Shown: positions 7,106 through 15,525 of the stretch, piece by piece
Layout of the letters: every line of letters starts with the position of its first letter
Numbering within the stretch: position 1 is the stretch's first letter
DNA from: Coxiellaceae bacterium UBA6002
GTDB lineage: Bacteria > Pseudomonadota > Gammaproteobacteria > UBA6002
Assembly: GCA_002429595.1 (NCBI GenBank)
Contig: DJAM01000055.1
Coordinates: 1 to 22,008 of the forward strand
Direction: 5' to 3'
Length of the DNA stretch: 22,008 bases
Made by a program: the position numbers and the translations under genes
Notes under the pieces: model-generated
Database searches by the model: none
What the model saw: only the letters and a program-made list of their open reading frames with translations
Told to the model about the DNA's origin: nothing

Positions 7106-10100
7106 ATGCAACTATTAAACGAACGTACTTTATCAGAAGCTATTTCTAAAAAAATCTCACTCGATGAGATTCCCACAGAAGACAATGTCTTTTTCGAAAT
7201 CCTTAACAAATACTTAATTGATAATCTTGCTTCTCAATACGATCCAAGTAATCCTGTATTGCAAGAGAATCAGGAAGTCGTAACTTTCAAAATAGCACAA
7301 CCTCGTCATCGCACTCTTAATTTTGTTCTGAAAAGCTTAGGGTTTTCTGGTTTGCAGTGGGGGCTTCTTGAAAATAGCTATACCAATCACAAATTCAAAC
7401 TAGCGGATAGCATTTTAAGTATTATAGTTAAAAAGAATGTTACTAAAGATACTCATGTTCTGTATCACACCAGCGCAAATGAAATTCTTGCGCTGCAAGA
7501 TCTTGGCTTAACTCGTTCTCAGGCACTTACTTCGAAAGTCATCGAGACAGTTGGTCAATATAATTTATTAGTTGAAGAGCGAAGAGTAAAAGCGCAAATC
7601 ACCACCAATAAAACAGATCTGAAAAAATTCATCGTTAAAAGAATTCAACATCTTACTCGGCTCTTACAACCTTTAGAGCGCTGCATTTGTAATTTCAATG
7701 ATAGGACGAAAGAAACTTATTCTTTAAAAGTTCAAATAACGCTAAACACACTTCTAGTTAAATTAGAGCATGAATACGAAGCGTTACGAACGATTCGCCG
7801 TGCTATTGAGAATAGAACAGATCTTGCCGGGCTACGCAAAGAATTAAAAACTCTTCATTTAGACCAGGTTCTGTTGGAAAAATATTTGAGTTACGACCCT
7901 GATTTTCTTGAAAATATGCAAACTGAGTATAAGACGCATATTGAGCATGCTCGTGACTTTCTACATGCATTACGACCCAACAAACTTAGCCCACAAGATA
8001 TTAGCGATCAACTGCAAGCTTTTCTTGTCTACCAGCTTAGTAACACCTTAGACTTTGCACAAGCACGTAACGATTTAATTACCGCAAATAGCGATGATTC
8101 TTTATTCAGAGGCAAATTAAGAGACTTTATAGTCGATGCAGAAGTAGTCGTTAATAGTTATGTTTACGATCAATTAAATCCCATTACCAAAGAACATCAA
8201 TCTGATTTTCGTGAAAGAGCAGGCAAAGAAGATTCTTTTGGTAGTAATAAAGTTTTATATCAATCTTCATTTCATGTTGGAACAAGCAAAGAAGATCAGG
8301 AAAAAGTACTCATTGGTATTACTGCACTTCAAGAAGCACGATCATCTGAGCCTGAAGCAGAAGTAGTCAAATCAGCAGGATGGAATAATTTTTCCACTCA
8401 CAGCAAAGGACAGAAGCTAAAGCGTTTTCTAGCATGGGGCTTAACTACTCTTTGCCATGCACCCCTTAGCGCTTTGAATCTTGTGGTGACAACTGTTAGT
8501 GGCCAAGCTCCAATTGCAAGTTTAATGCAAAAAATTGAAAATTATTTTGAAAAGAAATTTGACATTAAAGAGCAATATAATCACGACTTTTATAAGTACC
8601 GTGAAAAATTAGGCGGTAATAATCTTTATACTTCCACGTTAATTGGGCGAATGCTTTACAGAGTAATTGGTGAACTCACTGCGGTCATCGTTCGAGCACC
8701 CAAACTTGTTTTAAACAAAGTAGCGGAACAAACGCGTTGTTTAATTCAAGATGTTAAAGAAGGCTTATGGGCCAAACTTTATCGAAAAGCTTTTCCTAGC
8801 CCGTATGTAGAAATTCCAGACCCTCCAAAAGATATTCCTTTGCAAAATTCGTTAAGTCATTACGAAGATTGGGTTAAAACAGCAACGCATTGGAATCAAT
8901 TCACATCAAAAGGCTTTTTAGAAACGCATCTACAATATGCGACTCCTCAAAAGCCTCTTAGACCGTACGCACCACATGATCTTTTTTCTTCGATTGTTCA
9001 TGCAACAACGGGCTTTGTCGAAATTTTTAAAGATGGCGTTTTTGAAAAACATCCTGTAACGGGTTTTATAGCCGCATTAGCTTATGCAATAGGCGGAGCC
9101 GCCGTCATGTCACCTGCTATTTTACAAGCAGTATTAGTTAAAAGCGGTTTTAATGTAGGCCAAGCTACGGCAATCATTAAATCCTGCCAAGCGGTCGGCA
9201 GACCGATCGCGAAGACAGGTATGAGCCAAGGAATTGCTTCAGGATTTACGTTAGCAAAAGCAATGGGCGTATCTATGAATACTGCCTCTCAGGGCTTTGA
9301 TAGTGCTTTAGCTAAAATCATACGCGAAGTTAGCAAGGATCCATTTCTCTATGGCGTTGGAGTCTGTGTCTCTTATGGTTTTGGTAATTTAATAACGAAT
9401 GGTATGAACATTCCTTATGTATCAGCATTCTGCAGAGATGATGTAGGCACAGTACCTGCTCTTGGGAAAATTATGATTGGAGCCAAATTAGGCATGATCT
9501 CGCTCGAAGCTGCACTTCCCGAAGATGAAGAAACACCAAGTATTCTTGCAGAGTTCATCGAAGATATAGCACACAATTTAATGTTAACAGTGCGGATTGT
9601 GTTGAGTCCGTTGACTCTTTCGAGTAAGCCTTACACTGAAGCTAAAACTCAGTTAATCAAAGGTGCAGCAATCGCATTGAATGCCACCAATAAAATTCTG
9701 ACACTAACAGCACAATTGGCATTACTCATTCCTAAAAATCTACTCGAGGTGGGTACCACACTCATCATAAATACATCTAAACTAGTCGATCGCATCAGGC
9801 AACTTTTCTCTCCTAAGTCTAACCACGTCGTACCGGTAGCAAGAGAAGTTTTAACGTTTAAACATCGAGTGCTTAATATCGGTTCGCGTATAGGTTTATT
9901 TTTCAGAGAACTTTTGTCTCGAAAGCCAGAACGCTATTACACCAGAGCCGTTAAAAGCTTAGAACCTGAAGTGCAACATCATAAACAGGACTACTCTAAA
10001 ATTATCTCTGACTTGAATGCTCATAAGCCTTCTAATCTGACCGTATCTATTCAAAGCAGTAGCAGCGATACGGAGTTAGAAGTTAAAGGTATGCCTAGTT

Positions 10101-10219
10101 CAGACTTCAATAGAACAAAAACGGGGACACGTTTCGGTTTGAGTTCCTTGCCTGCAAGAGTTGGTTCGAATACACAACCTGAACCTATCTCACCTTTAGC
10201 AAGCGCCTCAACAAGTTAA
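7106..10219 (+). CDS. Large protein of unrecognised family, possible secreted effector
   Basis: I recognise no family in this 1037-residue protein. There is no N-terminal signal peptide (the first 60 residues are polar and acidic). Residues about 150-330 are mostly helical and charged with heptad-like stretches (LLVKLEHEYEALRTIRRAIE), so coiled coil is possible. Hydrophobic or amphipathic segments occur around 441-463, 651-681 (Gly/Ala-rich), 745-766 and 853-889, enough for membrane insertion of the C-terminal half. The last 70 residues are a disordered Ser/Pro/Thr-rich tail ending SASTS. The ATG at 7106-7108 lies 36 bases after corB, without a strong Shine-Dalgarno. No terminator separates it from corB, so it may be read from the same transcript. 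It converges on the kinase gene with an 8- to 9-base gap. Large, signal-less, helical orphan proteins with a flexible tail are typical of Dot/Icm effectors in Legionella/Coxiella relatives, but no secretion signal can be proven here. Confidence 0.85.
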   Translation: MQLLNERTLSEAISKKISLDEIPTEDNVFFEILNKYLIDNLASQYDPSNPVLQENQEVVTFKIAQPRHRTLNFVLKSLGFSGLQWGLLENSYTNHKFKLADSILSIIVKKNVTKDTHVLYHTSANEILALQDLGLTRSQALTSKVIETVGQYNLLVEERRVKAQITTNKTDLKKFIVKRIQHLTRLLQPLERCICNFNDRTKETYSLKVQITLNTLLVKLEHEYEALRTIRRAIENRTDLAGLRKELKTLHLDQVLLEKYLSYDPDFLENMQTEYKTHIEHARDFLHALRPNKLSPQDISDQLQAFLVYQLSNTLDFAQARNDLITANSDDSLFRGKLRDFIVDAEVVVNSYVYDQLNPITKEHQSDFRERAGKEDSFGSNKVLYQSSFHVGTSKEDQEKVLIGITALQEARSSEPEAEVVKSAGWNNFSTHSKGQKLKRFLAWGLTTLCHAPLSALNLVVTTVSGQAPIASLMQKIENYFEKKFDIKEQYNHDFYKYREKLGGNNLYTSTLIGRMLYRVIGELTAVIVRAPKLVLNKVAEQTRCLIQDVKEGLWAKLYRKAFPSPYVEIPDPPKDIPLQNSLSHYEDWVKTATHWNQFTSKGFLETHLQYATPQKPLRPYAPHDLFSSIVHATTGFVEIFKDGVFEKHPVTGFIAALAYAIGGAAVMSPAILQAVLVKSGFNVGQATAIIKSCQAVGRPIAKTGMSQGIASGFTLAKAMGVSMNTASQGFDSALAKIIREVSKDPFLYGVGVCVSYGFGNLITNGMNIPYVSAFCRDDVGTVPALGKIMIGAKLGMISLEAALPEDEETPSILAEFIEDIAHNLMLTVRIVLSPLTLSSKPYTEAKTQLIKGAAIALNATNKILTLTAQLALLIPKNLLEVGTTLIINTSKLVDRIRQLFSPKSNHVVPVAREVLTFKHRVLNIGSRIGLFFRELLSRKPERYYTRAVKSLEPEVQHHKQDYSKIISDLNAHKPSNLTVSIQSSSSDTELEVKGMPSSDFNRTKTGTRFGLSSLPARVGSNTQPEPISPLASASTS

Positions 10220-10228
10220 ACAAAAACT

Positions 10229-12325
10229 TCAGTTAATTTGTTTCAACCAATCAAAAATAAATTGCTTTGTTTCACCAATAACGACCAGTAATTGCTGATA
10301 GAGCAGTCCAAGTTTCTCGTCTTCATCATCTTGTAGAGGGTATTGTTCTAAATAGTGACAAGCATAACCTAATCTAATCGTGCCGCAATATAATGCGCTG
10401 CCTTTAACTTTATGAGCGATATCTTGAATAGTTTTCCAATCATTTTTTTTATATGCTGATTCTAAAGCAGGTAGTTCCTCTGGAAATATGCGGTTAATTA
10501 AAATTAAGAAGAGCTCTTTAATCATCATCATATTCTCACAGGTCTCAAGCGCCTTTTCTTGATTAAATAGTGGGAAATTTTCAAGCCCAAACAAATCACC
10601 TTCTGTGTCGGGCAAACTGTTTTCTAGTCTAATGGCCTCATAAACACAATTCATTTTATTCAGTGATTTCAATTTAGCTTCGGAGAATAATTCTCTAATA
10701 CTCATTAATTTAGCATCATTAAGTGGTTTTTTAAGCAGAATATTCATTCCTGCTTTCTTCGCAGCTGATTGTTGATTGGCGCCATGGGCAGTTAAACCAA
10801 CAATTGGTTTTGGAATTTGTCGCGTCGCTTTTTCCCAACCACGAATGGTTGCAGTGAATTCGTTGCCATTCATTCCAGGCAAACCGATGTCCGTCAATAT
10901 TAAATCATAATGGCAGTGCATAATTTGCCAAAATCCTTTTTCTGCATTTTCTACAGCATCAACCGAAAATCCAGCACGTTCCAAAAATGTTTTAACGACG
11001 CGTCTGCCAATTAAGTCATCTTCCACTACCAAAACTTTCTGCTCAGAAGTAGTATTGGGCTCTCCTTCGCAAGGGGTAGCTTTAATTTCAGGTTGGTGTT
11101 TAAATTTTAATGAATTATCTGTTTGCGCCAATTCTTCTAATTTCTGAATATTGTTGAAGTCTTCTGGATTAGCGATTTGTACAGGAATTTTTATATTAAA
11201 TGTCGATCCTTTTCCTTGTTCACTACTAACAGTAACTGATCCTCGTAATAGAGAAACGTATCTTTGAACAACGTACAGACCGACACCATGTCCTTTATAT
11301 TTATTTTCGTAAGATGGGTTCACTCGATAAAATCGTTCAAAAATCTTTGAAATTTGATCGGCAGCAATACCAATACCTGTATCACTAATTTTGAATTCCA
11401 ACCACAGTTCATTTGCTATCTGATCGACAAGAGAAACTTTAAGAGAAATTGTTCCTGCAGACGTGAATTTTAACGCGTTACCCATTAGATTAAGCAAAAT
11501 ACGATCAATCTTAATTCGATCGCTGATAATGTATTCCGGAACTGTTTCAGCAATATCGATCTTCAATTTAATATTTTGTTCTAAAATGTTTGGGAGGATG
11601 AGATCGTGAATGAAAGCTATACGTTCCTTTAAATTAAAAGGTCGTACAACAAGAGTGTTTTCAGCATTTTCATCGGCAGACACGAGTTCTAAAATATCAT
11701 CTAGCAATTGCATTAAGCGCTCAGCAGAAACGTGAATAGTATGTGCTAATTCGCGATCTCGTAGCGATTCACCCTGTTTTTCTAAGAGATCACAATTGCC
11801 AATCACTCCTAAAAGCGGTGTTCGTATGTCATGGCTCATATTAGAAATAAAAATCGATTTCGCTCTCTCCGCTTTCATTCTCTCTTTGGTTTGAATGATG
11901 GCAATTTCACGTTCTTTGAGCTCCGTAATATCCACTGCAACCCCGGTAACCCCACAACAGTCACCTTGTGAGTCAAAAATTGGAAAGCCACGGTCTATAA
12001 TCCATCGAACTTCACCACTAGGCTTGATAATTCGATAATCTTCAACGAATCTAGCTCCTTCACCATCTTCAGCTATTCGTTTGGCTAATTCATCAAGCAG
12101 ATACCGCTCTCGAACGTCTTCAGGATGCAAATAATTAATCCAATTTTGTGGATTTATATAGAGCTCAGCGGGAGATCTTCCCCAGATCTTTTCAAAAGCA
12201 GGACTAATATACTCCAGCTTGCGAAAATCTGGACTAATGAGCCAGTAAACGTTGTCGCTATTTTCTGCTAATTTAGACAAAAAACTGCCTAAATCATTAA
12301 TAGTAATGGCAGAAGGATAATTCAT
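10229..12325 (-). CDS. Soluble hybrid sensor histidine kinase (PAS-HisKA-HATPase-REC-Hpt)
   Basis: A multi-step phosphorelay kinase of 698 aa. The order of domains is: PAS/PAC sensor (about 20-138, closing GVAVDITELKERE); dimerisation/phosphoacceptor domain with His165 in SHDIRTP; ATP-binding domain with the N box around NLMGNALKF (279-287), DTGIGI at 315-320 and GHGVGL at 345-350; receiver domain with acidic Asp436/437, phospho-acceptor Asp479, Thr512 and Lys533; and a C-terminal Hpt domain with His638 in AHKVKGSA. All catalytic residues are present. No transmembrane segment is visible, so it probably senses a cytoplasmic signal through PAS. The layout resembles ArcB-type kinases without the membrane anchor. 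No response regulator with an output domain is nearby, so its final target lies elsewhere. The ATG at 12323-12325 gives a sensible N-terminus. Confidence 0.95.
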   Translation of the reverse strand: MNYPSAITINDLGSFLSKLAENSDNVYWLISPDFRKLEYISPAFEKIWGRSPAELYINPQNWINYLHPEDVRERYLLDELAKRIAEDGEGARFVEDYRIIKPSGEVRWIIDRGFPIFDSQGDCCGVTGVAVDITELKEREIAIIQTKERMKAERAKSIFISNMSHDIRTPLLGVIGNCDLLEKQGESLRDRELAHTIHVSAERLMQLLDDILELVSADENAENTLVVRPFNLKERIAFIHDLILPNILEQNIKLKIDIAETVPEYIISDRIKIDRILLNLMGNALKFTSAGTISLKVSLVDQIANELWLEFKISDTGIGIAADQISKIFERFYRVNPSYENKYKGHGVGLYVVQRYVSLLRGSVTVSSEQGKGSTFNIKIPVQIANPEDFNNIQKLEELAQTDNSLKFKHQPEIKATPCEGEPNTTSEQKVLVVEDDLIGRRVVKTFLERAGFSVDAVENAEKGFWQIMHCHYDLILTDIGLPGMNGNEFTATIRGWEKATRQIPKPIVGLTAHGANQQSAAKKAGMNILLKKPLNDAKLMSIRELFSEAKLKSLNKMNCVYEAIRLENSLPDTEGDLFGLENFPLFNQEKALETCENMMMIKELFLILINRIFPEELPALESAYKKNDWKTIQDIAHKVKGSALYCGTIRLGYACHYLEQYPLQDDEDEKLGLLYQQLLVVIGETKQFIFDWLKQIN

Positions 12326-12441
12326 AATGCTGATCTGTATTAAATTGTTGGAATTAGAGTAATTTTATATCGAATCCAATAAAATTTTAATACGCAAAAT
12401 GCCATGTTGATATTGAGTAAACTACCATAGTTAGAGTCAGC

Positions 12442-13056
12442 TTATTCTCTATCAGCCAAGCTTTTATGTCTTATTAACTTGTCAAACAATGCTCTTTTCT
12501 CCTCAGAAAGTTCCTTTCTTCTAATTTTGAGCATTTCTTCAGGCGTGCCTTGAAGGCATCTTGAGGTTAATCTATCTGTGATCAATAAGCCGTACAAATG
12601 GTCAATCTCGTGCTGTAAGACTCTAGCGTAAAAACCTTCTTCGATTTTGACAATTTCACTCCCTTCCTCATTCTGATAACTGACTCGTATAGCTTTATAT
12701 CTTGGAACTTTGCCCATAACACTTTTTACTGAGTAACAAGCTTCAAAATCACTATAGATTTCTTCAGGTTCAATAGGTTCATATTTGGCATTAATAATAA
12801 CGTGCAATGGTTTTTCAATTGCATTATCTCTAAGTAAAGCAGCATTTTCTGGAATATAGATAACGGCAATATTTTTATTAATGCCAAGTTGTGGCGCTGC
12901 AAGACCTACTCCCTGAAGTGAAACAATGATTTGCTTCATCAAAGCGATTAAATCTTTGTCTTCAGAAGACAAAGGGAACTTCACTTTACTAGATTGTAAC
13001 TTCAGAACTTGCTGTTCGTGACTAGAATCCTCGATTGCGATAATTTTATCTTTCAT
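12442..13056 (-). CDS. def: Peptide deformylase with divergent motif 2
   Basis: A metal-dependent enzyme that removes the formyl group from the N-terminal Met of new proteins. Motif 1 (GVGLAAPQ, 49-56) and motif 3 (QHEIDH, with His149, Glu150 and His153) are intact. Motif 2 reads EACYS (105-109) instead of the usual EGCLS: the metal-ligand Cys107 is kept, but the Gly before it is Ala and the Leu after it is Tyr. At 204 aa it is longer than E. coli Def (169), with a charged C-terminal helix. The metal site looks complete, so activity is plausible, but this is probably not the main Def (which normally sits with fmt). The ATG at 13054-13056 follows TAGGAG closely. It lies 27 bases after the PAP2 gene and may be co-transcribed with it. 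Confidence 0.9.
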   Translation of the reverse strand: MKDKIIAIEDSSHEQQVLKLQSSKVKFPLSSEDKDLIALMKQIIVSLQGVGLAAPQLGINKNIAVIYIPENAALLRDNAIEKPLHVIINAKYEPIEPEEIYSDFEACYSVKSVMGKVPRYKAIRVSYQNEEGSEIVKIEEGFYARVLQHEIDHLYGLLITDRLTSRCLQGTPEEMLKIRRKELSEEKRALFDKLIRHKSLADRE

Positions 13057-13083
13057 ACGCTCCTATGGGACGTTCCCCAGCAG

Positions 13084-13620
13084 TTACCAAGATACTTGGG
13101 CTGATATCCCAACTTGCTGATCATCAAAGGCAGGACCAACACATAGCTGTGGATATCGCCTGGTAAACAAAAGATTGGCTCCAATTCCAATAAGTCCACC
13201 TGCGATAACATCTGATGTCCAATGATGTTTTGACGCGACGCGACTATAACCCACAACCCCGCCTAGTAAATAGGCTGGTACGCCATATTGCCAACCATAG
13301 CGTTGTTGTATAAATCCAGCCCCAGCAAAGGCACTCGCAGTGTGACCACTCGGAAAAGACTGATAGCCATAGTCTGGGCGTCTGCGGTTGAAAATTGGTT
13401 TTAATAGAAACACAGTCGTCATACTAGTCAGGTAGGCCTTACTAAATTCAATTAGACCTTCATGATCATGTAAGAAATAGGTAGATACTAATGCTGTCGT
13501 TGGTAGCAGGAACTGACCGATGTCACCAATCGCTGTTAAGGCATTCGCAAAGCAATCCGATTGATAAATAACTAGAAACAGTAAGAGTGTTCTCTGGAGC
13601 TGTCGTCTACCTTGAAGCAT
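13084..13620 (-). CDS. PAP2-superfamily membrane phosphatase
   Basis: All three PAP2 signature motifs are present: KX6RP (Lys74 to Arg81-Pro82), PSGH (90-93) and SRX5HX3D (Ser126-Arg127, His133, Asp137). Such enzymes dephosphorylate lipid phosphates (phosphatidic acid, undecaprenyl pyrophosphate, lipid A or phosphatidylglycerol phosphate) with the active site on the periplasmic side. The 178-aa protein opens with a basic N-terminus and a hydrophobic stretch (RTLLLFLVIYQ) followed by CFA-N, which could be a signal peptide or a first membrane segment. Further hydrophobic segments are around 36-50, 95-105, 113-125 and 138-152. The substrate cannot be told from the sequence. The ATG at 13618-13620 is preferred, though its Shine-Dalgarno is weak. 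It lies between tRNA-Lys and def on the same strand. Confidence 0.9.
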   Translation of the reverse strand: MLQGRRQLQRTLLLFLVIYQSDCFANALTAIGDIGQFLLPTTALVSTYFLHDHEGLIEFSKAYLTSMTTVFLLKPIFNRRRPDYGYQSFPSGHTASAFAGAGFIQQRYGWQYGVPAYLLGGVVGYSRVASKHHWTSDVIAGGLIGIGANLLFTRRYPQLCVGPAFDDQQVGISAQVSW

Positions 13621-13696
13621 GCATTCAGTCCATTTATATAACGAGTGCCCCTATTTTTCGGGAAAAGAGCCATAATTGAGAAGAAGAGGAAATTTG

Positions 13697-13769
13697 TGGG
13701 CCGTCCGCGACTCGAACGCGGGACCAACGGATTAAAAGTCCGCTGCTCTACCAACTGAGCTAACGGCCC
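13697..13769 (-). tRNA. tRNA-Lys(UUU), CCA end not encoded
   Basis: The minus strand folds into a standard 73-base cloverleaf: acceptor GGGCCGT/ACGGCCC, D stem GCTC/GAGC, anticodon stem GCGGA/TCCGT around the loop CTTTTAA (anticodon TTT), T stem CCGCG/CGCGG with TTCGAGT, and discriminator A. It closely resembles E. coli tRNA-Lys. The bases after the discriminator are CAA, so the CCA end is not encoded and must be added by the CCA-adding enzyme. Confidence 0.97.
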
Positions 13770-13782
13770 AAGCAAGATGGAA

Positions 13783-13810
13783 ATAATACTGATTTGTAGA
13801 AGAATAACAA
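13783..13810 (-). promoter_or_regulatory. Likely promoter of tRNA-Lys
   Basis: Minus strand: TTGTTA (13805-13810), a 16-base spacer, then TATTAT (13783-13788), with 13 bases to the mature 5' end of the tRNA. The position and hexamers fit a sigma70 promoter in the short gap between the batD stop and the tRNA. Confidence 0.55.
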
Positions 13811-13815
13811 GTTTT

Positions 13816-15525
13816 TTATGAATCCGAATAATATAGAGGCGGTAAAGGATCCACATGTTCGCTTTGCTGTTTTTGATGATCATTGAGATATTCATTAAAT
13901 GCCAGCCAAAAATCGTGTCCCTGCCATTTTGAGTGGTGGCTGGCATAAAAAACCGCTTCTAACTCCATTATCTGCTTTAAAAATGAGGCAGCCTGTTCCT
14001 GCTCTAATAAAGCTGCTATGTCTGCTAAATTGTGCAGATTTTGGTTTTTCCAATGAAGTCTGGCCCAGTCTAAAAAGGCGTCTCGGGTTTGCTTAGGATT
14101 ACCTTGAGCACAACTTATTTTCAGGTTGTGTTGGAGTGATTTTAGCGTGTGGCCAGATCTGCCAGAATGAAGCCTAGGTTGACGAGATTGCCTTCGCCAC
14201 AGCACCATCGTAATTATCCAAAGTAAAATAGCCGTCACTGCTACCAGCGGCCAAATAATGTTAGCGCCCTTGGTTCGTGGTTGGGGTTGCGATACTTTGA
14301 TTGACTGGCTAGGTGCTTTAAGCGCTGGCTTGGCTGAAGCAGTTTGCGTGCCAGATGGCTGGCTCAAAGCAGGTAAAACTTGAATGGTCTTTGCGGGCAA
14401 TTTTGCCACTTCTTGTCTTTTAGCAGTGCTATTCCACCACTTAACTGAGACAGCAGGAAGAATAACTTTTCCTGAAGCAGTCGGGATATAAACAATATCT
14501 TGCTTCATTTGGCCAGCCTGTAAGCCATTATCGGTATTAGTCTCTCTTCTAGGCGGTTGAGCATAACTATTGATATTGGCCGATTGGGAAACTTCAAGGT
14601 TTGGAATTTGCTCACCCGTAGCGCCTACCGCTGACACTTCAATAGTTCGGGTTACAGGCTCTCCTTCCCTGAACTTAGGTTCGCTTGGCTCCCAAGACTC
14701 TTTTAGGGTAACTTTCTTTGCAGGAAACCATCGACCGATGAAGTTTGCGGGCTTAGGTTTGACAACTACTTTTTGAGTGGGCCCAATTATTTTTATGGGT
14801 CGAACATTATGAGCACTAAAATTATACATGTCATAGCGATCACCAGAAGATTCTAGGTACCCTTTTAAAACTGGTGAATCGATTGTGAAGCTACCCGTTT
14901 TTTCTGGAGTGATCAAATAAGAACGCTCCAACACGCGATAATATCGTCCTTTCTTCGTCACTGAATAAATGATGTCTTGGCCATTTTGTGAAATTTTTGC
15001 ATCAGGCATATCTGGGGGAACGAGGTAGGCGTTACCAATGGTGCGCGAAAAATATAATTTAATACTATAGATAAATTGTTCCTGAATGAATGCTTCTTTG
15101 GGGATAACGCTAGTTTCCATATAAATATCATTGTTAACAGTAGGTGGTAACAAATTACTATTGGTTGTTTTGGTTGCAGCTACATGAATAATTTGTGGCG
15201 CCGATTTCTCTTTGCCGACTAGCAAGGCTGGAATTTGAAGATCGCCATCATGTTTTGGCATTAATCCAATCTGCCATTCTGTTTGATAGCTTGCTGACCC
15301 ATTTGTGATATTAAAAGACGAATTTTGACTGGTACCAACAATGTAAAAATCATTTTTTAAAGGTTCAATGTCGGGAGACAGACTTAAGTGGTCACTACTT
15401 TTAATGGTAAGCGTCACCATTTCATCTGCCGCAATAGCAGCTTTATCAACTTCCGTTTGGATCGTAGCTGACGCTATCGTATAAAAAAATAAACCAACAA
15501 GAATAATAAGAGATTTTATTTTCAT
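13816..15525 (-). CDS. batD: BatD-type protein (oxygen-tolerance family)
   Basis: The last gene of the Bat operon. The 569-aa protein has an N-terminal signal peptide (MKIKSLIILVGLFFYTIASA, cleavage expected after ASA), a large periplasmic beta-rich BatD region (about 21-390), a Pro/Gln/Ser-rich linker (about 385-420), one transmembrane segment at about 422-444 followed by basic residues, and a cytoplasmic tail of about 120 residues. The topology is therefore periplasmic domain outside, small helical domain inside. The family is named from Bacteroides aerotolerance work; a biochemical function is not established, and envelope-stress roles are inferred. The ATG at 15523-15525 directly abuts the batC stop (15526-15528), so translation is probably coupled. 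The following tRNA-Lys has its own promoter-like sequence. Confidence 0.92.
   Translation of the reverse strand: MKIKSLIILVGLFFYTIASATIQTEVDKAAIAADEMVTLTIKSSDHLSLSPDIEPLKNDFYIVGTSQNSSFNITNGSASYQTEWQIGLMPKHDGDLQIPALLVGKEKSAPQIIHVAATKTTNSNLLPPTVNNDIYMETSVIPKEAFIQEQFIYSIKLYFSRTIGNAYLVPPDMPDAKISQNGQDIIYSVTKKGRYYRVLERSYLITPEKTGSFTIDSPVLKGYLESSGDRYDMYNFSAHNVRPIKIIGPTQKVVVKPKPANFIGRWFPAKKVTLKESWEPSEPKFREGEPVTRTIEVSAVGATGEQIPNLEVSQSANINSYAQPPRRETNTDNGLQAGQMKQDIVYIPTASGKVILPAVSVKWWNSTAKRQEVAKLPAKTIQVLPALSQPSGTQTASAKPALKAPSQSIKVSQPQPRTKGANIIWPLVAVTAILLWIITMVLWRRQSRQPRLHSGRSGHTLKSLQHNLKISCAQGNPKQTRDAFLDWARLHWKNQNLHNLADIAALLEQEQAASFLKQIMELEAVFYASHHSKWQGHDFWLAFNEYLNDHQKQQSEHVDPLPPLYYSDS

Noticed and set aside
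10200..10245. Terminator between the convergent orphan gene and the kinase gene
   Set aside because: Only a 5-bp AT-rich inverted repeat (AAGTT/AACTT) is visible, which is too weak to call.
12326..12441. Kinase promoter in the gap upstream of the hybrid kinase
   Set aside because: The gap is AT-rich and offers several TATAAA-like sequences, but none has a -35 at proper spacing that I would trust.
13053..13256. 67-codon frame inside the PAP2 gene
   Set aside because: It lies wholly within the PAP2 gene (whose three catalytic motifs are intact) apart from its last bases, and has no supporting signal.
13572..13946. 124-codon minus-strand frame running through tRNA-Lys
   Set aside because: It overlaps the tRNA gene, the batD 3' end and the PAP2 start in a different frame. 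The peptide PLAQLVEQRTFNPLVPRS is the typical false translation of a tRNA region.
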